Positions 1 to 12,299 of a stretch of DNA of 64,000 nucleotides are shown here, piece after piece (the first letter of the stretch is position 1; the number at the start of each line of letters is the position of its first letter). The DNA comes from Psilocybe azurescens (lineage: Eukaryota; Basidiomycota; Agaricomycetes; Agaricales; Agrocybaceae), in assembly GCA_023853785.1 (NCBI GenBank), contig JAJIRX010000811.1, forward strand, positions 434,001-498,000. The letters are read 5' to 3'. Position numbers and translations under genes: made by a program. The notes below the pieces were generated by a model, which saw only the letters and a program-made list of their open reading frames with translations, was not told the DNA's origin and ran no database searches.

Positions 1-2970
1 CCTAAATTATTTATCGTCGCTGGGGGAATCTGAATTCACGATTTCGCACATGACGTTCGATGGGGCTTCTATCTATCCATTGGCTTTATCATGTGAGCAT
101 CTTCTCTCAACGTATGAGGTCAAATTACGTCCAAATAATTGACGAGAGCTTGAAAGCCGCGTTTGTTAAAGCCGCATAGTTTCTCAGTGGCTGAGGCTGT
201 ACTCGAGTACAACAACGAACTGACTGTCCATGGTCGATACCGAAAAGACGATGTTTATTTCGGGCAACGCTTATTTTCTTTTTCTCTCACACGCTTACTT
301 GAACCCTAGAACGCGTCTTATAACACGCTGCCCAAGTTCGTACAGAATCCACACACAAAGCTTGAAGACCGGCGATCCTTTCAGGGTCGAGAGGATCATG
401 AATACGCTCCTCATCCCGAATTGAACCATGGTGCGAGTTTTGACCCAGGAACTCTGTATCTTCCCCGGTCACTGGGCTCCACTGAAGCTGTGCGGTGGCT
501 GGTTCTAGCTTTGTTTCGTTTCTGGGACACTCTTCTAAATCTTCCTCATCCTCGTAATATACTTGGAAGAATAAGGGTGGATTTACGAATGCTTACGAAC
601 TTTCTATTGTATCAGGAGGCTGTACATACCATGGGGTGTCTTTTAATTTGCACACTTGCAGCAAAAGTCGCAACCAGAAAAATCCAATGTCTGGGTGGTA
701 TCTAATCACCTGTTCCGGGAACTTGGAAAGAAGCCACACAAATCTCGAAGAACGGTGCGGTTGTGAAGGTTGGCATTAATTTTGGTAAGAAATATTTCAC
801 CCTAAGTAAATTTTGGCTGTCTTTCTTGTCATATAATACAGAATAGATTAAAAGCGCTCTATTGAAGACGTTCCCGGTCCAGAATAGAATAGTAGATCAC
901 TATTTTTACTTCTACGGCAAGAGTATTGCCAATTGTACAAGTTCGACTGCGAAAGCCAAGACTGCGAACTCCGAAGGTCTTAAGCCTGGGGTACAAGCAC
1001 GTTTCGCGGGCCACTCGTGATAAACAAGTGTGTTTTGACAGGTTCTGACAAAGTCCCTCTCTTAAGGAGACATAAGAATAGAACCAGGAGATCTGCCCTG
1101 TGGTTGCATCAACTTCGGTATGCACGAAAAGGCGAGGGATTTGGGGCTCGGACGGTGGAAGGATCTGAACCCACAAAAGAAAAGGTAGGATTCCTTTGTG
1201 CCAAATCCAGCGCAGTATCTGACCACATTTACCAGGCTGTAACAGGTTATATCAGGCCTTATCCCTCGCCGAGGCAGAAGATCAACGGATGATGAGGAAG
1301 AGTACGACATGACATCTATCAGAAGTTATCATATTGATGCCACAGTCCCGGATTTGCTCAGCCAAGGAGAGCCGCGATTTACTCCACTTGGATATCTTGT
1401 GTTCCATTTTGCTCATATGATATGGATTGTCTTAAGGAAGTAAGTAGCCTCCTGTGGTCTTCTGGTGAATGCAGCCGACGAGTTTCGAGGGCTCTCTCTA
1501 TTTTTCACTCCCTTCCGTTTTATAATAACCTCACTGCGAACATCGGGTTAACCAGCGTCCTTTTCGACAGGTAACTTCTTAGATCTCATCTTTCAACTGT
1601 GGCGTTCGACGAGAGCCAGCGTCTCACTTGTAAATCTAAAGATAACTTGATTCAAGTTGATCGGCATCAACGAGCAGACGACATATCAACGCGACTTGAA
1701 GGACATATAGGCAATTGTTCGTTGCATATGATCACTTCATGTGGAACGCAGGTTCGTCTGGGTTCGTACAGAAAGAAGAACATCTATGAGGTATCTCGAC
1801 ATCGTAGCAAATTATTTTCATTTTTATAATTCCCCACAGCACTCGACAAGGACCGAGACGAGAACTCAAGAGAGCACGACGAGTCACTTTGCTAGGTATC
1901 GCGGGCAATGAAGACAAACGTTCAATAACTCTGTATTTAGCGTCTATGAAGAAGATCTACCGGTGAATTTGATGGCGGAATAACACTGTGTACAGGCGTA
2001 TACATATATCCGCGAATCTAATGCCGTACAAGGATGCGATGTTACATCCTGATGATTTCCTAACTGGCTTACACTACCAAGTAATCCGTCATTCCACTGT
2101 CCGCAGAAACACTTTATCTTTCTCTGATGCAGATATCTAATGAGCCCCATGCAGTTATGAGGTACCATCTTGTACGGTATCGCGAGATCCACGTTCTCCG
2201 AACACCCCTTGTGCGTCCTTCCTTCCTCGTGGCCAGAACCTTAAAGGAGTCATAATAAGCATTGACACCATACACATTTTTTGATTGTCGGGTATTTTTC
2301 GGCCACACACAGATCAAGAACATCTGGAGTTCCCGACTCGCATCTGCCAGATGTGGCAGGTGTTCTTCGATGGGCGGACTATCTGAGTGTTCGCTGTATT
2401 AGTTTGCAGCAAGTTATCCTTGGCGGCAATTGTAAAGGGTTCAATAAGTACGTTGAACCTCGCAGATCGAAGTCATGGGCCCATAACCTTTGCACGGTCC
2501 GAGTAGAAGGTATGTCTTTTTCCAGCGGACCGGAGGTCAACGAGAAGCAAGCCAGGTCGCGAGTCGTGACGATTTGAACTGGCGGCAGACCGTTCACCAA
2601 TCGATAAAGGCGTCATCTTGAATAAGACCTTTTCTATTCGTCTGACAATCGAGACTCACGAGAAATGAAGAAAAAACACTCATAAGTATAAATTCAGAAT
2701 AGCTTAGAATTTTTATTCGTAGAGTGTCCAGCTGCGGGATTAACCAGAGGTCACGACGACGACATGAGCGTGTCTTCCTCCAAGGCTGTGTACGGTAGAT
2801 TTCGCCTTCATCCGACTACCAGGAAGACGCGGGAAGAAAAAAAATACCATGAGGGTAATCTCTCCAAGTCAGAGGATGTTGTTTGAGAACTGTTTGTCGT
2901 CCGAAGTCATAAGTACAAATATACAATAAACGATGGAAAAATCAGAATCCGAAATGGAGCTAGATTCCCC
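1..2970. other. No assignable gene
   Basis: I could not assign any gene in the first 2.97 kb. Short open stretches exist on both strands. The most coding-like is on the plus strand at about 187-705: one frame stays open apart from a single TAG near 310, but I do not recognise the product. No repeats, tRNA or element ends were seen. It may hold the edge of a decayed gene. Confidence 0.4.
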
Positions 2971-2975
2971 AACCT

Positions 2976-4124
2976 TTACAATCTGGGCTTGATAAGATGG
3001 GCGACGCTTCGAGGATCGATCACAGATTGTGGATAGGGAAGGAACGTCGACTGCATGTGCAAAGCACCGCCATCTACGGCTAGAGCTTGACCAGTAATAA
3101 AAGCAGCAGCGTCGCTGAACAGGAAGACAGTGGCGTTTCCAATGTCACCTACCACGCCCATGCGACCGGCTGGAAGGCCAGGTTGGCTGGGAACCTCTCC
3201 TTTTGGCGAAAGACGATCCATGCCTTCGGTTCCAGCAATAGGACCTGGTGCTATCACATTAGAACGGACACCGTTAGGACCTTCTTCGACTGCTAATACG
3301 GCGGACAAAGCATCTACGCCGGCTTTCGCAGCGGAGACGTGGGCTTGGAAAGGTGTGCCTGCGGAACATGAGAAACACTTTTCGGATACCTGAATTGCCA
3401 ACTTACCGTTGTAGTGAAGAGTAGCGCTAACGTGAATGTAGGCACCCTTCGAAGCACGAATGTGAGCGAGAGTTGCTTTAATTGTGTTGAAAGTTCCGAT
3501 CTATAAGAGTATCAGTGACAACCCCACATGTTCGGGGAGAAACGAATGTACGGTATCAATTTCCATGACAGTCTTGAAAGCGTTCTCTGACATTGCAGAA
3601 ATAGGAACCAAAAATTTCCAGCAGCACCTGAGTAGGACAGAAGATTTGAGAATTGGGGTTGACTTGAGGCATATAATTCGAGGTTCCTACCATTGATGAC
3701 GTAGTCAATTCTTCCGAACTTCGCAATGGTTTTTGCAACTGCCTCCTTCAAGGTTGCTGGTTGTCTGACGTCGGCCTGTGTGGCAATACATTCTTGCCCA
3801 GTCGCGTCTGAAAGTTCTTTGGCAGCTTGGATCAAACGTTCGAGCCTTCGTCGAATGGAAATCAACGAGCGAAAAGGTCATTGCAGAACACACGCACTTC
3901 CTCCCAACAATGGCCGCGTTCGCACCATGGCGCATCTATTTGCGCAGTTAAAGTCGACAGGGCGTTCTCAAGGTAATTAATAGCATAGCTAACCATGGCT
4001 TCTGTCATTCCACGACATATACCGGAACCTCCACCAGTGCAAAAAGGACTTTCCCTTTGAAAAGATCTGGTTTGAAAACAGACGTTGAATCTGCGACAGG
4101 TACTACATGCGCTGATGGTGACAT
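2976..4124 (-). CDS. sps19: Peroxisomal 2,4-dienoyl-CoA reductase (short-chain dehydrogenase), one frameshift
   Basis: NADPH-dependent 2,4-dienoyl-CoA reductase of the SDR family, needed to degrade polyunsaturated fatty acids by peroxisomal beta-oxidation (family knowledge). Six exons join at 4124-3994, 3935-3898, 3845-3691, 3627-3552, 3500-3417 and 3358-2976. The protein starts MSPSAHVVPVAD. It has the nucleotide-binding TGGGSGICRG motif, GANAAIVGR, the AAGNF block, VSAAKAGVDAL (the active-site region) and SNVIAPGPI, and ends in KPRL. That end is not a canonical SKL-type signal but, from memory, it is what basidiomycete homologues carry. In exon 4 the A run at 3610-3614 (plus strand) has five bases; six are needed to keep AAGNF-LVPISAM in frame. 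All other exons are clean, so I favour a homopolymer miscall over a dead gene. Confidence 0.9.
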
Positions 4125-5893
4125 GATAGGAAGGATGATGTAGTGAGATATGGAAGCACTTGAAAGTACTCCGGTGTAGTTGCGAGAGAGATTGAGATAT
4201 TAGAAGAGTTTATAACTGAGGTGCAATCGTTCCATGCCAGCGGCGTTTACCCCGGTTACCGGGTATTCGGATAACCGAATTCGCACCGTGATTTCGATAC
4301 TTTTGCATTGCAGTCTTGAGTGGGTCAATATTTGGTCAAGGTTTGGTGATAAATCCAGACTACGATTTAGAGTCGATTGCGATGGCAATGTTTACTTTAT
4401 ATACCCAACTATTAGTGGCGCATTGGTCATAGAGCCAAAGTTTGCCAAAGTTTTTTCGCACCAAAATTTTTCATGCATGTTGACAATTTCCAAACTTGGA
4501 ACCTTGAAAGTCGACATGGACTCTTCTCTACTGGCTTGGATTGACAGCGGGAAAACGCTAAGGGGATTTGTCGTGTAGTACGCCGCAGTCTACTTACCAC
4601 GCCAACAATTTCACCTCAGAGGATCTGCAATTAGAAAATAAGTTATTAATAGCATCATAGTGCGGGAACTTGAAATACCCTCAGGTCGCAAATCTTCAAT
4701 TTGAGCTAGTAAAGAAAGGCTTTAGCTAAACTTTTGGCTAACTATAGTCCATGACGGCAGGTTGAAACACTGGTATTCTGATTAAAAGGTGTTTGTGACT
4801 ATGATGTTCTGACTAAAAAGAAGAGTGTCGAATGTGGATGATATACTTTACGTTGATGTGTCGTCTTTCCCAGAGATGTTTAAAATATACCTTGTTGAAG
4901 CGGCCTGCGTATCTACGGACCCGGAGACAGCCAGAAAGACGACTGGTTATCGATCAATAAGAAGTCGAGAAGCTGTAGCATGTCTTCAGGCGGTGATGTA
5001 GTGGGCACCGAGCCCTGAGCCCTGAGCTAGAAGTACCCATGGGCAGGTTGTTTCATTCGAGCTTAAATGTAATCAGTGCAGAGGTCATCATTTACCTTTA
5101 CAATGAGCAATTAACCAACCTTCACTTGCTCTTTTTCTGCCTGGGACTTCAACAGGATAGACAGTTTCGGTCATCCAAACTCCAAGGAGCTCGTCCAAGT
5201 TGGGTTAACTATTTTTGGCGCCGTGCTTGGCATAGATAGGGTGACTCGCTGACCTCGCGGTTCCATGCACAGCTATGCACAGCCCGCCCAGCTGACACCA
5301 CAACGTGTGATGAATATGGCCCAGTATATCAAGATTCAAGCGACTCTTCAATTTTTTTTCAACCTCCATGTTAGGGTGATGCCATAAGTTTAAAGCTTTT
5401 AAAGGGTCATGGGGAAAGAGGTGACTCTTTTAGTCAGTATCCGCGTCAATAAATGATCCCAGGCAATCAATAATTTGAAATGTATGGCGGCAATGGTGCA
5501 TTCAAATCTACCGCCGGTAACTTGATCGAAGGAGACTCCAATAGCCTATGCTTTTCAATAGAGTACTTTTCAATAGACAATACAGTTCAATACATTAAAG
5601 ACTATCCAGCGATCCCTCAATTGATTGAGGCAATTTTTACTCCTCCAATTTAATCCTTAGCGCCGGCCTCGAAGCTAACAAACGCCCGCGTCAACTTCAA
5701 ATAGCTAGAATTACGTGAAGCATAAATGTATCTGGACCAAGATCAGCAAAAGCGAAGACTGTAAAGACGACAACCCAAGAAAAACAATATGAACAAAAAG
5801 CAAAGCGTGAATATAGAGTGGATACATTAGGAAGGAGAAGTGTATCGGACAGCGAACAGACACCAAGAGGGCCTACTTTGGCAAAATAAAATC
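4125..5893. other. Intergenic region, no gene seen
   Basis: Upstream flank of the dienoyl-CoA reductase gene and downstream flank of the HMG-box gene. No open frame with family resemblance was found. A plus-strand open stretch at 4234-4578 has no start context or recognisable content. A small imperfect inverted repeat lies at 4253-4277 (arms CGGTTACC and GGATAACCG). Confidence 0.4.
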
Positions 5894-7384
5894 TCAATCT
5901 CTTGGCCAGAATGGCGATGGTTGACCTTGTCCAGATGACAATGGCGGGGGAGGGTATACCGGCACAGTTTGAACTGGGGGAGGTGTCGTTGAGAATATGG
6001 TAGAGGATCACGACCTGCTGAAGCAGGGTAAGAGAGGGGAGATATGGGCGAAGATTCGTAGCCCCTTGAACCATAGTCTCTCGCCATCGCATTCGATTGC
6101 AGATGACCAAGAGAATCGTATGGGGGATTTTGGGGAGCGATAGCATTGGAAGAAGCACTCGATGCATTGGATTGAAAGGAAGGAACTTGAGGCTGATTAG
6201 GGTAGAACGGTGTGTTCAAGGTCGGAAAGTAGTTAGTAGACGACGGAGAGGCACTGGAAGGAGTGTGTGGAAGTTCAGCTGAACTGCTCCACGTACTCGC
6301 TGATGTATAATGAGGCTGTTTCTGAGTTGATATCGAGGTAGGAATGCGGTCTTGGCTGCCACCCAGCCATGATGAGTTTCGTTCAACTCTGGTCTGCCAT
6401 CCTGAAGGCGAAGTCATCGACTGGGAGCCAAAATGTGGTGGATTTTGATTGTGGCTGGTAGATTGGCTGTATGAATAGGCCATTCCACTGTGACCAATTG
6501 ATAGACGAGGCGAAGCGGCAGCACCGAGTGAAGACCCTATACGTTCGGGTAATTGTGAACTGTATTGGCCATTGGAACGGAAGAGAGATTCGGAAGAAAC
6601 TTGGTGTCCGAGACCACGAGAGTGGCTCCCGTATTTTGATTGATCGATTGAAGACTGGGGAATGTAAGACGGGCGTGAATAGGGGAGGGTATGGATACAT
6701 CAACGTGATCGTCAGTGTCGGTAGGCGATGCTTCAAGATCGACGCTGCCCGCGATGTCGTCTTGGTCGCCATGTGCCTGATCAGGCGGCCTCATAGTCCC
6801 ACCAGCATCTGAGCGCCGACGCTTCCTAGAGTTGTTTGGCCGGCGACGATACACATAGTCTGGATAACGAGTGTTGAAGGTCTCCTTCAACTGCTTCGCT
6901 TGCTCCAGATAGAATTGCTTCTCAGACTAGATTGGTGTAAGACAAAAATAGGAAGGGAATAGCGTGTGTGGTAAGTACCGGTGGCATTGAGACCCATTCC
7001 TTACTCAGAATTTTACTGATCTCTCCCGTTCTCATCGCCTGGTTTTCCGCCGAGACCTGTGGGCGTCTTCGACGGGCGAAGATCATGAAAGCATTCATAG
7101 GGCGCTTCGGTGTGCCATCTGCGTTGAGAGTTTGGGAAGTCAAGGCCGTGTTTGACTCGTCTGAGCAAAGGTCAAATGAAGAGCGCGAAATAAAAAGAGG
7201 AGCGCATGCCTTCAAGTTCTGCCTCTATTTTATGTGGGTCACCGTAGAGCGCGTAACTCCCATCCTCTGAACCCGACTGTGATGCTCGGTCGTCTTGTCT
7301 TTCAGTCTTGATGGTCGTGCAATGGAAAGAATCGGGTGATTTGGTATTCGAGGCCAGGCCATAGTTGCCATTGTACCGACTCAT
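5894..7384 (-). CDS. HMG-box (MATA/SOX type) transcription factor
   Basis: Sequence-specific DNA-binding protein with a single HMG box, about 423 aa. Five exons: 7384-7243, 7160-6979, 6926-6699, 6654-6015 and 5973-5894; introns are as short as 41-44 nt and all phases agree. The HMG box lies at about residues 64-136, opening with PKRPMNAFMIFARRRRP, through GEISKILSKEW and ending with YPDYVYRRRP. A basic NSRKRRR stretch follows and is a likely nuclear localisation signal. The remaining C-terminal two thirds is Ser/Pro/Gln/Asn-rich low-complexity sequence, as in fungal activators, and ends PSPFWPRD. In basidiomycetes, proteins of this class control mating, pheromone response and fruiting, but the sequence does not say which target set this one has. 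No homeodomain or pheromone-receptor gene is nearby, so this is not a mating-type locus. Confidence 0.9.
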
Positions 7385-10344
7385 GACGGCAACAGTTAAG
7401 AGGCGCGATTGCAGATACCTTGCGATGAAAGTGCCTAAGATCGGTGGGGCCGAGGTTTGCAGCACAAGAAGGTAAAAAGGGAGGGACGTAAAGGCTAGCC
7501 GACTGCGGGGTGATCGGTAGAGCACAACTTGTCTCAGATAAAAGGCGAAGGAGCGGAACGAATGCGGATACAACCAGAGTTTATGGACAAACTCTGCTTG
7601 CTGTTCGCTAGCACCCGACTACGAATGCCCCTTTGTTCTTCCCAACTCCAGCGCTGTTGACGTATTATCCCAGGAAGGGGTGCTTCTGGCAAACAATCCA
7701 GTTTGATCGTCGAGTGAATCTGGTTCGAGATGCTCATGACACCGGTTGATGAACCCTTGCAACACTGGCTCACAGGCACGGTCAGCGGATTACCAGGTAG
7801 TCGAATCTTTTCCGAGAATTTTCGACAATCTGGAAGTATGTAGACCGGCCAAATAGGTTCCCAGTTCTGAAATCTACCAGATGTTCGGAACTTGGGATTC
7901 CTTATACGGCTAGGTTCACGAACAAATAGAACAACCAATCCTCAAGCGCATAAAACCCCAAGTGATCGAAAATAAGGGTTCTCGTGATGTTTCACGATCT
8001 GTGTGCTTGTGCCTCCGGCCTTTTCCAGCCATTCTTTTGTGGCGCGGGTCGTAAAGGTAGGGGAAATCCTTAGAAGAAAATACACGCAAACAAATTAAAT
8101 CAGCGCGAAACTGTTCGGAGTTTTAACACGCGCACAACAGATCCCCGATTTAAAAATCAGATCTGACGCGTGCCTTGCCATTGGGTCGGGAAATTCCAAT
8201 CAGGAAGCTCTTTCGGTTTCTTCTGGGCGTCAAAATCCCAGAAGGATCGTGTTCCTTCATGTGGGAACTAAGAACCTTGAGCCCATACCTGGCTATAGAT
8301 GCAACAAATTCTCGCAAGACACACGCCGCATGACAGCTCACCCTTGGTCCAGAATTTCTTGTATGTTCAAATGGGGGTGCACACTGCGGCTCCGAAAGTA
8401 GCGGGAATCGGGAAAAGACAAGCATGAGCATTTCTTTCTTGGCATAACGGTCTGAGGCAGTCAGCAGCGTTCATGTCAGTTAAGCTTGATCTCGTTCCCT
8501 GAATGCCCAGACAGTCCCATAGCCTCCTGCACCTGCTCTTTGAAGTTTGAAATTCTTAACCGATGGTAGTAGATGAAAGAGTGTGATTTGACATTGCCTG
8601 ACATTGCTTATGTGGATGCGAGTAATTCATCGAGTATGTATCGTCATTGTCAACTATTCGCTACTACTTCAGACTTACAGTTATACATAATCAACAAAGT
8701 CCACTGATTGCTGCCAGTTGTCAATTCAATGACCGCTCAAGCACATGTTTAAGATGAGGTATCCACTGAATTGACGATCGCTTGTCAAAGATCGTCGTGG
8801 GAGTCGTGAGAATACATCAAACCTGGTTGTGGATGTAGGCGTCGGTTCGGTGGGTATAACTTTGGCACTGAGTAACCTGGAGTTTTGACCACAGCCTTTG
8901 GTAAATACTGTACTTACCCAGGGTTTCCTGGTTCCCATACGCACTCCAATGCTCCAGTACAAACATGTTGGAAGAGGTAAAGTCGTGGGGGCAGGATTTT
9001 GAGACGCGGAGAACAAGATTACAGCTGCCCATCTAGCCGCCGTGTGGCGCACCCTTGGTGTTCTGATCGATTTTCGATCTTATCACGGGTAGATTGAAGA
9101 AGCTGCACTATTGATCAGTATCTGATGAATGAACTTCGATTATACAACAAAAATTCCCTCCTCAAGAAATCATGTATAGACTCTACTAAATGTTTTCTGC
9201 TGCAATGAGCAAACACAACAGTATTTATATTTGACGAAGGGAGGTATATAAGCATTTTAATCATATGGAAAGCTGATGTGAGGTGGCAGGGACGGAACAG
9301 AAAGATGCACGGTTAATACCGGTCATTAGCCCAGCCCCAAGCGTCTAATTACTATGATAGAGCGGATCTCTTGACTGTTGGTGCATATCTGCCCTCGGAT
9401 GTATTCAGCGCGGCCATGTTTTACGTCTGCCGTGAGTTTGAAGCTAGGCTGAAGGAGCAAATTAAACTTGCTGGCCAGCTCTAAAATAAAACGATTAGCG
9501 ATGAAAACTTTGAAACCGAATCACTCACATGTAATGAAAGCTTAAAGTTACTAAATTTATCCAGTCGTTGGTTCCTCATAAGCAGGACACGTATACCCTC
9601 AGTAGCGCTCGTCAATCATCCCGTGAATCTTTTCACAAAATTCCAGCTGAGAAAACGTACGTATGCTGTTACGAGATAGGGACAGAAAAAAATACATGAA
9701 AGGCTATTTTTTCGGCGCTCGCCACTGATGATCAGGCGTTCCATTTCTCCCTGACTGCCGCCAGCCGCCGTTTTCCAGAGAACCGGGGCTATTAAAATAT
9801 GTCAAGTCACTTGAAGGGGCGTTGCGTCTTCCAAGGGGAAAAAAGCGGCGTTGGGTACTTTGGCGGGGACCTAAACCTACATGGTCAAGTAAGAAATTAG
9901 AATGGGACTGTGGGAGACTATGTACCTTCTGGACAGTTTCTACCGTAACCATTTTGGGGTACATATGATCGGAATGTCAAGTGTTCGTAATGGTTGCAGT
10001 AAAAGTAGATCTTACTAAATTGATGGTAACAGAATGTAAAATAATCTGGAGGGGCCTTTCTGTTTAACCCACGCTCTTTGTAAAAGAGAGAGGGATTGGA
10101 GAGACCCTAGAATGCACGTCGACATGCGATATCGGAGCATAGGGGCAGTTCTGTATCAGGTGCTTGTGGGTCTATTAGGAAAACGACCGGACCTTGCGGA
10201 GTTTTAAGTAAATATCTGTCACGTTTTTGTCACATCTCAACATGTGCACCCGATGATAAGATAGATTAGACAACCGCCGCTGTCTCCCCAGAGACCACCA
10301 CAAAGAAGACCCTGTACCCGCAAGACGGTAGATCAACCGCGAGA
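7385..10344. other. Long intergenic region with only weak open frames
   Basis: Upstream side of both the HMG-box gene (leftward) and the uridine phosphorylase gene (rightward), so it should hold both promoters. Two minus-strand open stretches were examined. The one at 8726-9052, with a possible intron starting near the CTG-G/GTAAGT at 8920, is of unknown content. The one at 9704-9964 has a good internal donor and acceptor and could be the last exons of a small gene. Neither has family resemblance I can name. No repeats or RNA genes were seen. Confidence 0.35.
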
Positions 10345-11863
10345 ATGAAAGATACCCTGACTGACGCGAGTACGTACTCTCAATTCTGGCTTTTGCGGAA
10401 ATAATAAGGTGCAAAATGGTGATTTCGATCTTGTCTTTTCTAGATTTTCCACGGACAGCAGACCAGCGCGTCTACCATCTCGGGGTTCGCCCTGGGGAGG
10501 TGGCAAACCGTATTGTGCGATGAGGACGCGCTTCAGACGCGTTTCAGACAATCTGACACGTGCGTCATTTCTAGGTCACCGTTGGTTCGCCGTCTAGAGC
10601 GAACACCGTAGCCTCGTTTCTTGATGCCCAACCGAAGCCTTTCGTACTGAATTCCGAGCGTGGATTCTTGACGATTACGGGTAGATACAAAGGCATACCC
10701 ATATCTATCGTAAGTATCGGTATGGGGAGTCCAAATATGGATTTCTTCGTGCGCGAAATAAGGGAAAGTGTCAGCGGCGACCTGGCCATTATTAGGTTCC
10801 GAGTCCTCTTCAAATGTGGGAGAGAGTATAGCGACTGAATCTGAATCAAGGCTGGGATCTTGTGGTGGTCTGGTCGATGTACGTCCGGGGGCTGTTGTAG
10901 TTCCGAACGCCTGCGTCTCAATTTCTCGCAACGTCGATTTCGACTTCGCAAATCCAGAGAATTGCGACGAGCCAGCATATAGAATTAGCAAACCGGTAAG
11001 CATATTCTATACCTTCGAATTCGAATTTAAAGACATAATTATCTTGATATGCCAGGTAGCCGCCGACGAAAATTTAACCAATGAGGTCCGTATTTTACCT
11101 CAATATTGTTTGTGTTTCTGTATGTGCTAAAATAGGTTTCAGCTTGTCAAAGCTTTGTATGCCGCGAAGCCATCTACCTCTGTGTCGGATATCATCTCAG
11201 GGACGGTCAACGCTTCTGCTGACAGGTTCGTTGACAAAAAGATCGAGTTCCCACCAGAAATTCTTAGACGACGGATCCGTTTATTGCCAGCTTCTACTCG
11301 TCGCAAGGGAGACAAACGTCATTCCCAGACCATAACGAAGATCTTATTGAGTATCTGCAGACCAAAATTCAGAATTTATCGACCCTCGAGGCCAGTCATT
11401 ATTGTGATAATTTTTTAAAAAGCTTGGTGAGCATACTGACGTTTTCTGCTGTACAGATGGAAACTTTTCACCTCTTTCATCTGGCGGCGTGTTGGCACGC
11501 CCGGACCGCCGTATCTAAGGTGGTAAGGACGCCTCTTACCACGGGGCCTGTCACCCCCATTATTGCCCAGTCCTCGAATCCCACACCCCAAGTCCCTCCT
11601 GCTCCACTGCCTTTACCGAATTCTGTGATCAGGGCAGCTGGGATTCATATGGTTTTTGCTTCTCGTAAATCCCAAGATTTTATCACGCCGGAGCAAGTTC
11701 AAGAAGTTGAAGATTGGGCTGGACAGGTAAGTTCACTTTGATTGTTGTTGGCGGAACTCCTCGCTGACACGAGGATCTCCGTTCTTCTCTGCAGGGTGTC
11801 CTCAATGCTTTGATAAACATAGATATTCCTAAAGACGTAAGTGATCTCGTGGCGTATTCTTGA
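10345..11863 (+). CDS. Uridine phosphorylase / nucleoside phosphorylase family protein
   Basis: PNP/UDP phosphorylase superfamily enzyme, expected to split uridine into uracil and ribose-1-phosphate for pyrimidine salvage in the cytosol. It is invisible as one open frame. Exons 10345-10369, 10444-10514, 10575-10795, 10851-10995, 11056-11085, 11143-11225, 11291-11390, 11457-11726 and 11795-11863 join in frame to about 337 aa. Recognisable blocks in order: RVYHLGVRPGEVANRIVTVG, GRYKGIPISIVSIGMGSPN (phosphate-binding region), RLGSCGGL, GTVNASADSFYSSQG, FPDHNEDLIEYLQ, LEMETFHLFHLAA (the substrate-binding MET motif) and EDWAGQ near the C-terminus. The fifth exon is only 30 nt. Intron 11391-11456 starts GCCAGT instead of GT and is 66 nt with no stop, so reading through it would simply add 22 residues. 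The gene is convergent with the F-box gene. Confidence 0.9.
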
Positions 11864-12299
11864 GCTTGGACAGATATGTGTGCTGACACGGGCGCTGGTT
11901 CTTTCGTGTATAGCGGGTGCATACCAGCGAAGGCAGCGTTTGGTAACTCGTGTAGAAATCCGATTGGTGCCCATTTAAATATATCTATTCATCTGGATGT
12001 ACCCGTACGAAACCCTCTGATTTTCGGGTTTAGCCCGTTCAAATCAGATCCTGCGCATCGTGATCGAAAACTCAATTTGATCACTGGAATGACATGGACT
12101 AGACTTGGACTGATATAAACACGTCCGTTCAAGACCTTCACACCTTCACGACGAAGTCACTGTGCTTGGGAGTGAATGTTATACCAAAACAAGTTCAAGT
12201 CGGCAACTAATGAAGTATGTAAGGCAACAAATGCAAGCTTTCTTGGAACCGTAAAGTCTACACGGTACAATATTTACCATCCTACATCTGTCACAACGT
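11864..12299. other. Convergent intergenic spacer
   Basis: The 3' flanks of the uridine phosphorylase gene (+) and the F-box gene (-) meet here, 436 bp apart. I see no gene. The minus-strand open frames at 11683-11974 are shadows of the phosphorylase 3' end. Confidence 0.5.

Noticed and set aside
440..500. FPGHWAPL string recalling PQQ-type sugar dehydrogenases
   Set aside because: It is in a different frame from the longest open stretch and no neighbouring family blocks were found.
5894..7384. Mating-type (MAT) locus
   Set aside because: An HMG box alone is not enough; no homeodomain, pheromone or receptor genes flank it.
8750..9040. Possible antibiotic-biosynthesis-monooxygenase-like small protein on the minus strand
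   Set aside because: Only a weak E.W pattern; exon joining is ambiguous and the length is too short for confidence.
10533..11003. Open frames of 135-156 codons on the minus strand
   Set aside because: They lie antisense to the uridine phosphorylase exons, whose conserved blocks read on the plus strand; they are shadows.
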